A stretch of 64,000 nt of DNA from Methylomarinum sp. Ch1-1. Its GTDB lineage: Bacteria; Pseudomonadota; Gammaproteobacteria; Methylococcales; Methylomonadaceae. Each line of letters starts with the position of its first letter. The first letter of the stretch is position 1. A model generated the notes under the pieces. That model did no database searches and was not told the origin of the DNA. It saw only the letters and a list, made by a program, of their open reading frames with translations. A program made the translations under genes and the position numbers. The stretch lies in contig NZ_CP157743.1 of assembly GCF_030717995.2 (NCBI RefSeq), positions 2,754,501-2,818,500 on the forward strand. The letters run 5' to 3'. Below, piece by piece: positions 17,164 through 26,467 of the stretch.

Positions 17164-20100
17164 CTATAGTTCTGGCTCGATATTCATCTGTTTGGGCTTG
17201 TTACGCATGATCAAATAATAGACCACCGGTATCACCACCAACGAAAACAGGGTCGAGGCGATGATGCCGAAGATGAAACTCCAGGCCAGCCCGGAGAAGA
17301 TCGGATCGAGCACGATGATCGCCGAACCGAAGACCGCAGCCGCGGCGGTCAGGAAAATCGGGGTCAGCCGAGTTGCGCCGGCTTCGATCAAGGCATCGGG
17401 CAGCGTCGTTTCCTGGTCGCGATTGTAGGCGCGTTCGATGAAGTCGATTAAGATGATCGAGTTGCGCACGACGATGCCGGCCAATGCGATCATGCCGATC
17501 ATCGCCGTCGCGGTGAAATAAACCGGGTTGGCGTAGTCGCCGACCGGCTCCGAAAACAAGTTGATGAACCAAAAGCCCGGCATGATGCCGATCACGGTCA
17601 ACGGAATCGCGATCATCATGATCAACGGAATGCCCAACGAGCCGGTCTGGCCGACGAGCAACACATAAATCATCACCATCGCCGCGCCAAAGGCCAAACC
17701 GAGGTCGCGGAACACGTCGACGGTGATTTTCCATTCGCCTTCGCCGGCCAATTCGACATGAAAGCCTTCCGGCAGTGGATTGTTATCCATCCACTCATAC
17801 AGATCGAGCACCGCCTCGACCGGGCTGCGGCCGGCCATTTCGGCGGTGACATAGGACAGACGCTGCAAATTTTTATGATAAATGGTGCGGCTGCCTTTTT
17901 CGTCAACCATCGTGCCGATTTCGCCTAGAGAAATCAGCTTGTCGTCATCCGTTTTAACGCGCAGCGCCAGCAGGTCGTTGGCCGATGAGCGCAGCGCTCT
18001 AGGCAGCTGCAGATGAATCAGCAGCGGCTGGCGTTCGGTGACGATATGCACGGTGCCGGCGGTTTCTCCGGCCAATGCCAGCTTCAAGGTAGCCGCGACC
18101 TGTTCGGCGGTGATCCCGTTCAGTGCGGCCTTGGGCCGATTCAATAGAAAATGAATTTGCTCATGTTCGGCCTCGACCATATCGTCGATATCGACCACGC
18201 CATCGGTCTGGTGCATCGCGGCCTTGACCCGGTCGGAGACATTGATGATGTCATCGTAGCTCGCCGCCGGCGGGCCGTAGACTTCGGCGACCACGGTCGA
18301 CAGCACCGGCGGGCCGGGCGGCAATTCGACGATCTTGATATTGGCGCCATAGCGCTGTTCGATGCGGTCGATGTCGGGCCGTATGCGCAAGGCGATCTCA
18401 TGCGATTGATGGACCCGGTGTTCTTTTTCCAGCAGATTGATGCGGATTTCGCCGACATGGCTGCCCTGGCGCAGATAATAATGTCTGACCATGCCATTGA
18501 AATCCATCGGCGAGGCGAGTCCTACATAGCTCTGATAGTCGGTGACTTCATTGACCGTCGATAAATAACGTCCTAGCGCCGTCGCCACGGCATCGGTCTC
18601 CTCCAACGTGCTGCCGCGCGGCATGTCGATGACCAGTTGCAATTCGTTTTTATTATCGAACGGCAGCAGTTTCAACGGCACCACGCGGGTCACGGCCAGC
18701 AGCGACGAAGCGACGAAGGCGATGAACACCGCCAACAGAAACCAGCGCGATCGCGCCGGCGTAGCGATCAGCGGCGCAAGGATAGTCTTGTAAATCCGGT
18801 AGCCTAAGGTGTTCTTTAACTCGAACGGTTTGTTGTGACCCTTGCCGTAGTCCTTCTTTAACAGCCGATAACTGGCCCAAGGGGTCACGGTGAAGGCGAT
18901 AATCAGAGACAACAGCATCGCGATCGGTACGTTGAAGGCCATCGGCGCCATATACGGCCCCATCATGCCGGTAATATAGAACATCGGTATAAAAGACAAG
19001 ATGACCGCAAAGGTCGCCAAAATGGTCGGCGGACGCACTTCATCAACCGCGGTCAACAGCGCCTGCAATGGCGGCTCCTTGCGCATCTTGTAATGACGAT
19101 GAATGTTCTCCACATCGACGATCGGGTCGTCGACCAGCAGACCCAGCGATAAGATCAATGCAAACAGTGTCACTCGGTTGATCGTGTAACCGAAGATCAG
19201 GTCACAGAGCAAGGTCACGGCGAAGGTCATCGGCACCGCGATCGAGACGATGAGCGATTCCTTTAGCCCCAATGCCAGGGCCAGCAATACGATGATGGTT
19301 ACAATCGCGATGCCGAGATGTTTGACCAGTTCATTGACTTTGTGGTCGGCGGTTTCTCCATAGTTGCGGGTCACCGTCAGCAGCACGTCATCCGGAATCA
19401 ACGTGCCGCGCAGTTGTTCAGTCAGCGCCAACACCTGTTCGGCGACGCTGACCGCGTTGCTGCCCTTGCGCTTGGCGATCGCGAGGGTCACCATTTCGCG
19501 TTCTTCGCCGATTTCCGGTTGATTGCCGATCGCTGCGCCGATCGCGCGCATTTCTGCGACGGCAGGGCCGAAACCGATGCGGGTGTAATGACGTGGATCC
19601 AGCGGGCCATCGATGATGCGGGCGACATCTCTCAAATAAACCAGACGACCGTTGACGCTTTTGATCACGGTAGCGGCAACCTGTTCCGGAGTCTTGAAAT
19701 GCGGTCCGGCTTCCAACAGAATCTCCTTGCCATGATTGTCGAAGGCGCCCGCCTGTCTATTGACATTGCTGTTGGCCAACGCTTGTTTGATTTCCAACAG
19801 CGTCGTACCCCGGGCGGCCATTTTGACCGGGTCGGGGTAAACGGTGATGCGGCGGGCGGCGCCGCCGACCACCCGGCTACGCCCGACATTTTCAATCGTG
19901 CGCAAACGCTCGATCAATTCGTCGGCGATACGGCGGATCGCCATCGAATCGTAGACCTCGTTCTGCGGCGACAGCGAGATCAGTACGGTCGGCACATCGT
20001 CAATCTCGACCGGCTTGACCAGCCAGTTGGTGACGCCGGGCGGAATGATATCCTGGTTGGCGAGCAATTTGTCGCGGGTTTTGATCAGGCTTTGTTCCAG

Positions 20101-20436
20101 TTCCTCGCCGACATAATAACGCACCGTGACGACCGCCTGTCCCGGACTGGAGGCGGAATAGACATATTCGACGCCGGGAATTGTGTATAGCAAGGCTTCC
20201 AGCGGCGTCGTCACCAGCATCTCCATTTCCTCGCTGGAGGCGCCGGGGTAATCGACATACACATCCATGACCGGCACGACGATTTGCGGGTCCTCCTCGC
20301 GTGGCGTCAATACCAGCGCGGCGGCGCCGGCCAACAGCGAGATGATCAAAAACAGCAGCGACAGTTGCGAGGTCGTGAACAGCCTGACGATGCTGACGGT
20401 GAAGCTGTCTTTTTGCATTTCCTGCTTATCGCTCAT
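17164..20436 (-). CDS. RND efflux transporter permease
   Basis: This 1090-residue inner-membrane proton antiporter is the trimeric pump of a tripartite efflux system. Two repeats of one plus five helices flank large periplasmic porter loops. The TM4 proton-relay pair is present as LGLLVDDPIVDVEN (AcrB D407/D408 equivalents), followed by a VENIHRHY helix. The length is slightly above the AcrB family norm (about 1030-1050). Its ATG lies within the last codons of the adaptor gene (4 bp overlap). The sequence is nearer the HAE1/MdtB-type drug branch than CusA, since I see no Met-rich metal relay, but substrate is not predictable. Confidence 0.92.
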   Translation of the reverse strand: MSDKQEMQKDSFTVSIVRLFTTSQLSLLFLIISLLAGAAALVLTPREEDPQIVVPVMDVYVDYPGASSEEMEMLVTTPLEALLYTIPGVEYVYSASSPGQAVVTVRYYVGEELEQSLIKTRDKLLANQDIIPPGVTNWLVKPVEIDDVPTVLISLSPQNEVYDSMAIRRIADELIERLRTIENVGRSRVVGGAARRITVYPDPVKMAARGTTLLEIKQALANSNVNRQAGAFDNHGKEILLEAGPHFKTPEQVAATVIKSVNGRLVYLRDVARIIDGPLDPRHYTRIGFGPAVAEMRAIGAAIGNQPEIGEEREMVTLAIAKRKGSNAVSVAEQVLALTEQLRGTLIPDDVLLTVTRNYGETADHKVNELVKHLGIAIVTIIVLLALALGLKESLIVSIAVPMTFAVTLLCDLIFGYTINRVTLFALILSLGLLVDDPIVDVENIHRHYKMRKEPPLQALLTAVDEVRPPTILATFAVILSFIPMFYITGMMGPYMAPMAFNVPIAMLLSLIIAFTVTPWASYRLLKKDYGKGHNKPFELKNTLGYRIYKTILAPLIATPARSRWFLLAVFIAFVASSLLAVTRVVPLKLLPFDNKNELQLVIDMPRGSTLEETDAVATALGRYLSTVNEVTDYQSYVGLASPMDFNGMVRHYYLRQGSHVGEIRINLLEKEHRVHQSHEIALRIRPDIDRIEQRYGANIKIVELPPGPPVLSTVVAEVYGPPAASYDDIINVSDRVKAAMHQTDGVVDIDDMVEAEHEQIHFLLNRPKAALNGITAEQVAATLKLALAGETAGTVHIVTERQPLLIHLQLPRALRSSANDLLALRVKTDDDKLISLGEIGTMVDEKGSRTIYHKNLQRLSYVTAEMAGRSPVEAVLDLYEWMDNNPLPEGFHVELAGEGEWKITVDVFRDLGLAFGAAMVMIYVLLVGQTGSLGIPLIMMIAIPLTVIGIMPGFWFINLFSEPVGDYANPVYFTATAMIGMIALAGIVVRNSIILIDFIERAYNRDQETTLPDALIEAGATRLTPIFLTAAAAVFGSAIIVLDPIFSGLAWSFIFGIIASTLFSLVVIPVVYYLIMRNKPKQMNIEPEL

Positions 20437-21527
20437 TGCACTAATCCGCTGTTAATCAGGATGGTTTCGCCTTCGCGCAGGCCGGACAACACCTCGACTT
20501 TATCGCCGCGTTGTTTGCCGGTGCGGATATGGCGAGTATAGACTTGATTGTCCTCGACGATTTTGACCGCCTCCAACTGGCCGTAATGCAACACCGCGGA
20601 AGCGGGAATGCGCAAGACGTTTTGATGTTCTTCGCAGCTTTGTTCCATCCAGGCGAACAGGCCCGGGATCAGGCCCTCGGAAGAAGGCAGGGCGGCTTTG
20701 ACCAGTTGCGTGCGCGTCAACGGATCGATTTCCGGCACGATTTCATCGATGACGCCTGTAATTGTCTTATTCAAAGTGTCGATGCGGATATCGACCTCCA
20801 TGCCTAGGGTAATGCGTTTCGCGCAGTTGGTTGGGATCGCGGCTTCCATACGCAAATCATCCTGTTTTTGCAGGATCACGATCGGATCGTTGGGGAGGCC
20901 CATGTCGCCGGGCTCCTTCAGGCGTTCGCTGATGATGCCATCAAACGGCGCCAGCAGGATATTCTCGTCTAAATTGACATTAACCTGCTTCAGCGCGCTG
21001 CGGGCTTGTCTGACATTGGCGCGCGCGGTATTGGCCCGAGCCACGACGGCGTCATAATTTTGTCGGGTGGCGGCGTCTTTGCTGTACAGTTCCTTGATTC
21101 TTTTTTCATCGGCGATCGCTTGTTTGGCTTGTGATTGCGCGGCGTTCAGCACGGCCACCGCTTCCTGATAGGACGCGCGCAAGGCTTGTTCATCGAGTCG
21201 GGCGATGACATCGCCTTTTTTAACGGTATCGCCGGCATTGACGGTGACTTCGAGGATGCGGGCATTCAGCTTAGGGGCGATCTTAGCGATGCTGCGCGAG
21301 CGTATCGTCCCCGGCCATGACATGACGTTGTCGGACAATTCCTTGCCTAAGGTCAGCGTTTCGGCCCCCGTCGGCAACGGCGACAGTTTGTGCGAAGTAT
21401 TGCCTGGCGCCACCTTTTCACCGCCGCCGATCACGCCCAGGGCAAACAAAATCACCAGTATCAGGGCCAGTATCGACAGCGCCGGAATCAACCATTTGCT
21501 AGGGGTAGAAGTATGTTCGTCAGTCAT
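20433..21527 (-). CDS. RND periplasmic adaptor subunit (membrane fusion protein)
   Basis: This 364-residue protein has an N-terminal membrane anchor (residues 12-32). A split lipoyl domain follows (AKIAPKLNARILEVTVNAGDTVKKGDVIARLD and NENILLAPFDGIISERLKEPGD), flanking an alpha-hairpin of about 60 residues. A beta-barrel and a membrane-proximal domain complete it. It joins the pump to the outer-membrane channel. It overlaps the pump gene by 4 bp and is separated from the tolC-like gene by 97 bp. Confidence 0.92.
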   Translation of the reverse strand: MTDEHTSTPSKWLIPALSILALILVILFALGVIGGGEKVAPGNTSHKLSPLPTGAETLTLGKELSDNVMSWPGTIRSRSIAKIAPKLNARILEVTVNAGDTVKKGDVIARLDEQALRASYQEAVAVLNAAQSQAKQAIADEKRIKELYSKDAATRQNYDAVVARANTARANVRQARSALKQVNVNLDENILLAPFDGIISERLKEPGDMGLPNDPIVILQKQDDLRMEAAIPTNCAKRITLGMEVDIRIDTLNKTITGVIDEIVPEIDPLTRTQLVKAALPSSEGLIPGLFAWMEQSCEEHQNVLRIPASAVLHYGQLEAVKIVEDNQVYTRHIRTGKQRGDKVEVLSGLREGETILINSGLVQ

Positions 21528-21623
21528 GATGAATTATCAGTTGTTATGGTTTAAGATCATTGGCGCTGCCAGGAATTTCAGCTTTTTCCGGATTAAATCA
21601 ATACCGGTACATGGCATTGCATT

Positions 21624-22961
21624 TCATCGCCAACGGCCTATGGCCTGATTCAACAGCGCTTCCGCGGTAAGGGCGTCAAAGCGGGCGGCGATATTGCGCG
21701 ACAGCGCGCGGTCACGCGCGACTTCCGCTTCGATATAACGGGTGACCGTCACGGTGCCGGCATTGCGTTGTTCATTGACCATGCGTAAGGCTTCTTCGGC
21801 GGCCGCCACCGAGGCCATCGTGACATTCAGTCGGGCCAGCGCTTCCTGTAATTTAAGATGGGCGGTTTTGACTTCATTCTCGATTTGCAGACGGGTGCGG
21901 GTCACCGCTTTTTCGGCCTCGGAGAGCTGGTGGCTGGCGTTATTGATTTTTTCCTGGGTGCTGAATCCGGAAAAGATATCCATTTCCACCATCACCCCGG
22001 CGGTGACATTGTCCCGATTGGTGCTGAAGTCCAGATCTTTGCTGTCCGAACCGTAACTAAGATAGGCGTCGGCTTTTGGCAGGTGGGCGCCTTTTGCGGC
22101 GCTGAGCCGGCGCTGGGCGATGGCCAGCTGCTTATTGGCCGCGCGTATTTCCGGTCTCTGCCCCAATGCCTGGTTGAGCAAATCGGTAAAAGTCGCCTGC
22201 TGCTTCGGCAGTTGCCAATCAACGGTGGCATCGATGTCTAAGGTTTGTTCGGCATTCAATCCTAGCAGCATCTTCAGTCCTGTACGGGCCAGTTCGATGG
22301 CATTGGCGGCCTGAATTTCATCGTCCTGAGCTTGAGCCAGTTGCACTTCCAGCGACAGGACATCGGATTTCAGCGTCGTACCGGCATCGTAGCGGATGCG
22401 GCTTTGATCGAACTCACTGCTGACCGCGGTAATCGAGCGTTGGGTGACCTTATGCGCTTCAATCGCGGCGAGATAGGCGTAAAAGGCCGAGTGTACCGCC
22501 TGTATCAAACGATTGCGTAATGCGTCCCGGTTCAGGCTTGCCGCCTCCACGCCCAGTTCCGCGGCCTTGCTGAGTTGGTAATCCTGGCCGCCGCGAAACA
22601 ATGAATAACTGGCCGTGACTTCCGGGCGATAATTGTCGATTCCGCCGGGATGATTGAAGCCACTGTCGCCTATGGAAAAATCCAGGCGTCGTTGCGAAAT
22701 GACCATGCCGAATGCCCGAGATGGGTTGTCGCTATGCTCATAGGATAGTCGTGTTTTGATTTGCGGATAGAATGCGGCGAGGGCTTGACCCAGTTTTGCT
22801 TCGGCCTGGCCGATTCTTTCCTGCATGATCTGCAGATCGGGATTGTTTTGTAACGCATAATCCACCGCTTTTTGCAGGGTATAGCTTTCTGCGTGGAGAA
22901 GGCCGCTATTCAACGATAATGCAGCGCCGAGAAAAATAAGGTATTTTCGAAGTAGGTGCAT
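21624..22961 (-). CDS. TolC-family outer membrane channel
   Basis: This 445-residue protein has a signal peptide (cleavage expected after LLHA, residue 24). It contains two OEP repeats of helical hairpins: QKAVDYALQNNPDLQIMQERIGQ opens the first, and LNQALGQRPEIRAANKQLAIAQRR opens the second. It is the outer-membrane duct for the RND pump and is the first gene of this operon on the minus strand. Confidence 0.92.
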   Translation of the reverse strand: MHLLRKYLIFLGAALSLNSGLLHAESYTLQKAVDYALQNNPDLQIMQERIGQAEAKLGQALAAFYPQIKTRLSYEHSDNPSRAFGMVISQRRLDFSIGDSGFNHPGGIDNYRPEVTASYSLFRGGQDYQLSKAAELGVEAASLNRDALRNRLIQAVHSAFYAYLAAIEAHKVTQRSITAVSSEFDQSRIRYDAGTTLKSDVLSLEVQLAQAQDDEIQAANAIELARTGLKMLLGLNAEQTLDIDATVDWQLPKQQATFTDLLNQALGQRPEIRAANKQLAIAQRRLSAAKGAHLPKADAYLSYGSDSKDLDFSTNRDNVTAGVMVEMDIFSGFSTQEKINNASHQLSEAEKAVTRTRLQIENEVKTAHLKLQEALARLNVTMASVAAAEEALRMVNEQRNAGTVTVTRYIEAEVARDRALSRNIAARFDALTAEALLNQAIGRWR

Positions 22962-23033
22962 AGCTCAGCCAGTTCCAGTATGTTAGAGAATGTTAATATT
23001 GTATACGATTCTATGTTAAAAGACAGTGTGAAA

Positions 23034-23224
23034 ATGAATAAAGACCTTAGAATTCATCGCTTAATAGTCTTACTCTGTTTGACCGCCTTGTTCAATGTCC
23101 CCGTGTCGGTCGCCGATGCGCCACAACACAAACGGCGCATCAGTAGCGCCTGGGAATTGCCGCCATTGATCCTCGATGATCTAGAGGGCCAGTCGCGCAA
23201 TTTGTACGATTGGCAGGGTAAAGT
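23034..23224 (+). pseudogene. Redoxin/TlpA-like gene truncated at a mobile repeat
   Basis: ATG 23034 opens a good signal peptide (LIVLLCLTALFNVPVSVADA), followed by WELPPLILDDLEGQSRNLYDWQGKV. This matches the start of TlpA/redoxin domains (PxFxLxDLxGxxxxLxDxxGKV). The expected next strand and CxxC never appear. At 23225 the frame enters a CAGCAATTCCC-type mobile repeat and stops after about 50 foreign codons. The rest of the gene is not found beyond the repeat. The neighbouring cytochrome oxidase operon suggests the intact gene may have been a haem or copper maturation thioredoxin, which is inference. Confidence 0.7.
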
Positions 23225-23466
23225 CAGCAATTCCCACTTTGGAGTTCAAAAAGGGCATGGGTTGTGTTTGGCGAGGATGTCGGCAGCAAGGATGCTACCG
23301 TCAAGCCCCCAGGGATGGGTTTACCCAGCACCTAAATTCCATGGCTACAGGACTATATTTTACATTCCAGGATAATTTAGGTGCTGGGTGAACGGCGTTC
23401 CTCGACAGACACACCCCATGCCCTAAACACAGCAAAAATGCACAAACTGATGACATGGAATAGCTG
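23225..23466 (+). mobile_element. MITE family B, copy 1 (right end altered, no target duplication)
   Basis: It starts with CAGCAATTCCCACTTTGG, contains the internal palindrome CCCAGCACCTAAATT...AATTTAGGTGCTGGG, and ends near GGAATAGCTG instead of GGAATTGCTG. It is about 80-90% like the copies at 44734-44969 (inverted) and 50846-51064. The 9 bases before it (GGGTAAAGT) do not recur after it. So the right flank was probably changed after insertion, which also explains the missing 3' part of the redoxin gene. Confidence 0.75.
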
Positions 23467-23506
23467 GCGCCTGCCGAGTACCCGTCATATATAAAATGAC
23501 TGAGTA

Positions 23507-24154
23507 CTAGTTGAGTTGATAGTAATATTGCGCAAGCTGCCGAATATCTTCCTCGCTGAGTTGTTCGGAAATCAAACGCATGCGGCCATAGATGTCATTA
23601 TGACGCACGCCGGTCTTGTATTCGGTCAAGGTATTGACGAAATATTCCACTTGCTGGCCGGCTAGCGCCGGAATATCCTGTTTTTCCCCGTCGCCGTTGC
23701 TGCCGTGACAGGTGAAGCAGGGAGGGATGATTTTTTTTCCGTTTCCCTGGCTTACCAGCACTTTAGCCTTTTTCAATGCGCCATTGCCGCTTTTTGGGTT
23801 TTGTGCTCTCGGCAGAGAGGCAAACCAGGCGGCTAGGTCGGCGCTATCCTGTTCCGACAGACCTTGGGCGATCGAATTCATCAACATATGCTCGCGTTTG
23901 CCGTCGGCGTAATCACGCAGCTGTTTGTAGGTATAGGCCGCCAGTTGGCCGGCTAGCGACGGGTTGCTGGCGATTGGGCTGACGCCTTTTTCGCCATGGC
24001 AACCGACGCAGGATTGCGCCAGCTTCTGACCGTTTTTGGGTTTGCCGTTTTTGACGAAATTCAGTAAATCCGGCGTCCAGGCGATGTTAGTGGAAGGCTC
24101 CGCAACGCTAAGGACAGGACAGAGCAATAAAATTAAAGGCAATAGGCATTTCAT
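23507..24154 (-). CDS. Dihaem cytochrome c (c4-like), electron donor to the ba3 oxidase
   Basis: This 215-residue periplasmic protein has signal peptide MKCLLPLILLLCPVLSVAEP. It has two CxxCH haem sites (SCVGCHG and PCFTCHG), and the halves are repeated, as in cytochrome c4. I chose ATG 24154, where the signal peptide begins; a longer frame to 24259 only adds sequence overlapping the oxidase gene. It follows subunit I by 2 bp and should pass electrons to the CuA subunit. Confidence 0.88.
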   Translation of the reverse strand: MKCLLPLILLLCPVLSVAEPSTNIAWTPDLLNFVKNGKPKNGQKLAQSCVGCHGEKGVSPIASNPSLAGQLAAYTYKQLRDYADGKREHMLMNSIAQGLSEQDSADLAAWFASLPRAQNPKSGNGALKKAKVLVSQGNGKKIIPPCFTCHGSNGDGEKQDIPALAGQQVEYFVNTLTEYKTGVRHNDIYGRMRLISEQLSEEDIRQLAQYYYQLN

Positions 24155-24156
24155 GG

Positions 24157-25782
24157 TTAATATCCCCAGGCGCTTGAGTCGAAGGTGCCGATGAAGAAGA
24201 ACTGCAGAATCGGGATGCCGAAGCTGACGGCCATGTAAGCCGCGATAACCTTGTTCCACAATTTGAAGTCATTCAGATATTCCGGCAGCGAGTTAACCGG
24301 GTGTAGCGGTTCGGCATACTCGACTTGCGCGTTGAACTCTTCAGTGGCCGGGCCGAATTGCGTCTTATAGAGCAGATAGACGAACAAACAGGCCGAACCG
24401 AGCATGATCAGTCCGCCGGCTATCATCGCAAGCTCATAAGGTTTCCAAGAAAGCGTTAAAAGATTGTTGTAGACGACGCTGGAAATACGCCGGGGTTGGC
24501 CCAACAGGCCCAATATATGCCACGGGGTCGTCAGAATCGTCATACCGATAAACCAAGTCCACAATTGCACCAAAGCAAGATTGTTGGAGAACAGCGGTTT
24601 CTTGCACAATATCGGCCATAAATAATAGGCGATCGCGAAATACATGATCACGGTGGTGCCGGCGAAAATCAGATGAAAATGGCCGGGCACCCAAGCGGTA
24701 TTATGCACCATCGCATTCATCGCATAGCTGGCGTTGACGATGCCGCCGAAGCCGCCGAAGATCAGCATCAACAACGACAGTATCACCGCCAGCACCATCG
24801 TGTTGGTCCATGGCAGGCTGCCGATCCAACCGAACAGGCCTTTGCCGCCGCGCAAGCGGCCGGCGATTTCCAGCGAGGCGATGACGGTGAAACCGGTCAT
24901 GAAAGTCGGCACCGTCACGATGAAGGTGCCGATGCCGTGCAGCATTTTCCAGCCCTTGCCTTGTTCGGGATCCATATAAAGGTGGTGGAAACCGATCGGC
25001 AGACTGAACACCACCAGCACGATGAAGGCGGCTCGCGCCGCTTCGTCGCTGAATATAAAAGCGCCTGCCTGTTTCGGGACAAACACATAGAAAGCGATGT
25101 AAGCCGGAATCAGCCAGAAATAAACGATCGGATGCAGGGTCCAGGCAAACAGGGTGCGGGCCAGTCCCGGGTCGATCGTATCGGACCAACCCAATGACAA
25201 GGGGATCAATTGAAACAAGACCTCCATCGCCACCCCGGCGCTGGTCCACAGCCATAACAGCGCATTGGCGGTGGTTGCGAACATCGCCAATGGCACCGGT
25301 TGGCCGGGGTTGGCCTCTTTCCACTGATAGAACATCACGATCATCACGACGCACCAGGCCCACGAACCGACGATCAGCAGCGTGGCGCCCAGGTAAAATA
25401 GGTAATGGCCTTGTACTGGGGGGTAGAAAGTATAGAGGACCGAGGCTAGGCCGGATAGCAGCGGTATCGCTGCCAATACCACCCCGAACAGAGCCACCCC
25501 GAAGCCGCCCCAGGCCAATTCTTTGTTCCAGACCGGCATGTTCAACGAGGTGCTGGCGGTGTAATAGCCGAAGCCCATGATGAAGAAGGTGGTCAACACA
25601 TAGGCCATCAACACGCCATGGGTGCTGACCGAAGCAAAATAAACCGTCGGCGATCCTAGAGATTCAATTAAGCCGCTGCGTTCCAGGACTTGGTATTCGC
25701 CCATGAAACAGGCGATGATGAAGGCGGTAAAGGCCACTGTCATATGGCTTAACGCCAGTTTTCTTTCATTGCTATCGTTCAT
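24157..25782 (-). CDS. ba3-type (B-family) haem-copper oxidase subunit I
   Basis: This 541-residue protein has 13 or so helices. All haem and copper ligands of B-family oxidases can be seen: STHG (low-spin haem His), HPIVY (CuB His and the cross-linked Tyr, HxxxY), FHHLY (two CuB His) and PGHFH (haem ligands). ATG 25782 is preferred over a start 12 codons upstream because GGAGCGG precedes it. It overlaps subunit II by 11 bp. B-family oxidases work at low oxygen, so it may support respiration in microaerobic habitats. Confidence 0.9.
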   Translation of the reverse strand: MNDSNERKLALSHMTVAFTAFIIACFMGEYQVLERSGLIESLGSPTVYFASVSTHGVLMAYVLTTFFIMGFGYYTASTSLNMPVWNKELAWGGFGVALFGVVLAAIPLLSGLASVLYTFYPPVQGHYLFYLGATLLIVGSWAWCVVMIVMFYQWKEANPGQPVPLAMFATTANALLWLWTSAGVAMEVLFQLIPLSLGWSDTIDPGLARTLFAWTLHPIVYFWLIPAYIAFYVFVPKQAGAFIFSDEAARAAFIVLVVFSLPIGFHHLYMDPEQGKGWKMLHGIGTFIVTVPTFMTGFTVIASLEIAGRLRGGKGLFGWIGSLPWTNTMVLAVILSLLMLIFGGFGGIVNASYAMNAMVHNTAWVPGHFHLIFAGTTVIMYFAIAYYLWPILCKKPLFSNNLALVQLWTWFIGMTILTTPWHILGLLGQPRRISSVVYNNLLTLSWKPYELAMIAGGLIMLGSACLFVYLLYKTQFGPATEEFNAQVEYAEPLHPVNSLPEYLNDFKLWNKVIAAYMAVSFGIPILQFFFIGTFDSSAWGY

Positions 25783-26305
25783 TGCCGGCCGCTCCGTTCG
25801 TTGTTTGTTTAGACGCATGCCATTGGTCTTTTTCGACCACGTCGATTCTGCCCCACATATGATCGTGCCCTAACCCGCAGTATTCGTTGCAGAGCATCGG
25901 GTAATCGCCCGGTTTCGGGAAAGAGGTCTGCAATTCGGCGACAAAGCCTGGCACGATCATCGTGCTCATGTTGGTCATCGGGACATGAACGCCATGCAAA
26001 ACGTCTATGCTGACCCAACGGAAGGTGATATTGGTTTCAGCCGGCACCGAGATTTCCTTGGGAAAGAACGAATAACGTCCCGCCACCATTTTGACGCTGA
26101 CGTTGCCGTTTTCATCGCGATGCACGCCCAGATTATCTTCGGCGAATTCTTCGCTTAAATGCAGGCTGGCGGAATCGATCGTTTCGACATTGCCGGGGGT
26201 TGTGATGTTGTGAAACAAGGCGTCGATGATGATCAGGGTGACGAATAGGCCGCAAATGGCGAGGACGATTTGCGCCCATTGCTTTTCTAACGGATCGATA
26301 TGCAT
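25772..26305 (-). CDS. ba3-type oxidase subunit II (CuA)
   Basis: This 177-residue protein has a single N-terminal membrane helix (residues 12-30) and a cupredoxin domain. The CuA site is complete: a His in VLHGVHVP, then CNEYCGLGHDHM, which supplies Cys, Glu carbonyl, Cys, His and Met. It receives electrons from the cytochrome c encoded two genes on. Its start lies 9 bp after the small-subunit stop. Confidence 0.92.
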   Translation of the reverse strand: MHIDPLEKQWAQIVLAICGLFVTLIIIDALFHNITTPGNVETIDSASLHLSEEFAEDNLGVHRDENGNVSVKMVAGRYSFFPKEISVPAETNITFRWVSIDVLHGVHVPMTNMSTMIVPGFVAELQTSFPKPGDYPMLCNEYCGLGHDHMWGRIDVVEKDQWHASKQTTNGAAGNER

Positions 26306-26314
26306 AATTGCCCC

Positions 26315-26467
26315 CTAGTTGATGATACCGCGGGGCGTGAATACCCCGTAGTACAGGAATAACCAGGCGACGACCATGCTGGCGCCGACGAGAAGCATCA
26401 ACGCCCAGGTGCCGATAGGAGCGCTTTTCAGTATTTTTTTACGTTCTTCTTCGCTGAGTTGATTCAT
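26315..26467 (-). CDS. Small membrane subunit of the ba3 oxidase (CbaD/subunit IIa-like)
   Basis: This 50-residue protein starts MNQLSEEERKKILK, has one membrane helix (about residues 20-42, WALMLLVGASMVVAWLFLYY) and ends TPRGIIN. GGAGG lies six bases before the ATG. It is the first gene of the operon small subunit - II - I - cytochrome c, the same relative order as cbaD-cbaB-cbaA in Thermus. It is too short for most ORF callers. Confidence 0.75.
   Translation of the reverse strand: MNQLSEEERKKILKSAPIGTWALMLLVGASMVVAWLFLYYGVFTPRGIIN

Noticed and set aside
19318-20190. 290-codon plus-strand frame within the RND pump gene
   Set aside because: It lies opposite a strongly conserved pump sequence and is His/Asp/Arg-rich as expected for an antisense shadow.
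23225-23375. C-terminal 50 residues of the redoxin frame
   Set aside because: They are translated from the MITE and the same DNA occurs in non-coding copies at 44.8 and 50.9 kb, so they are not a protein domain.
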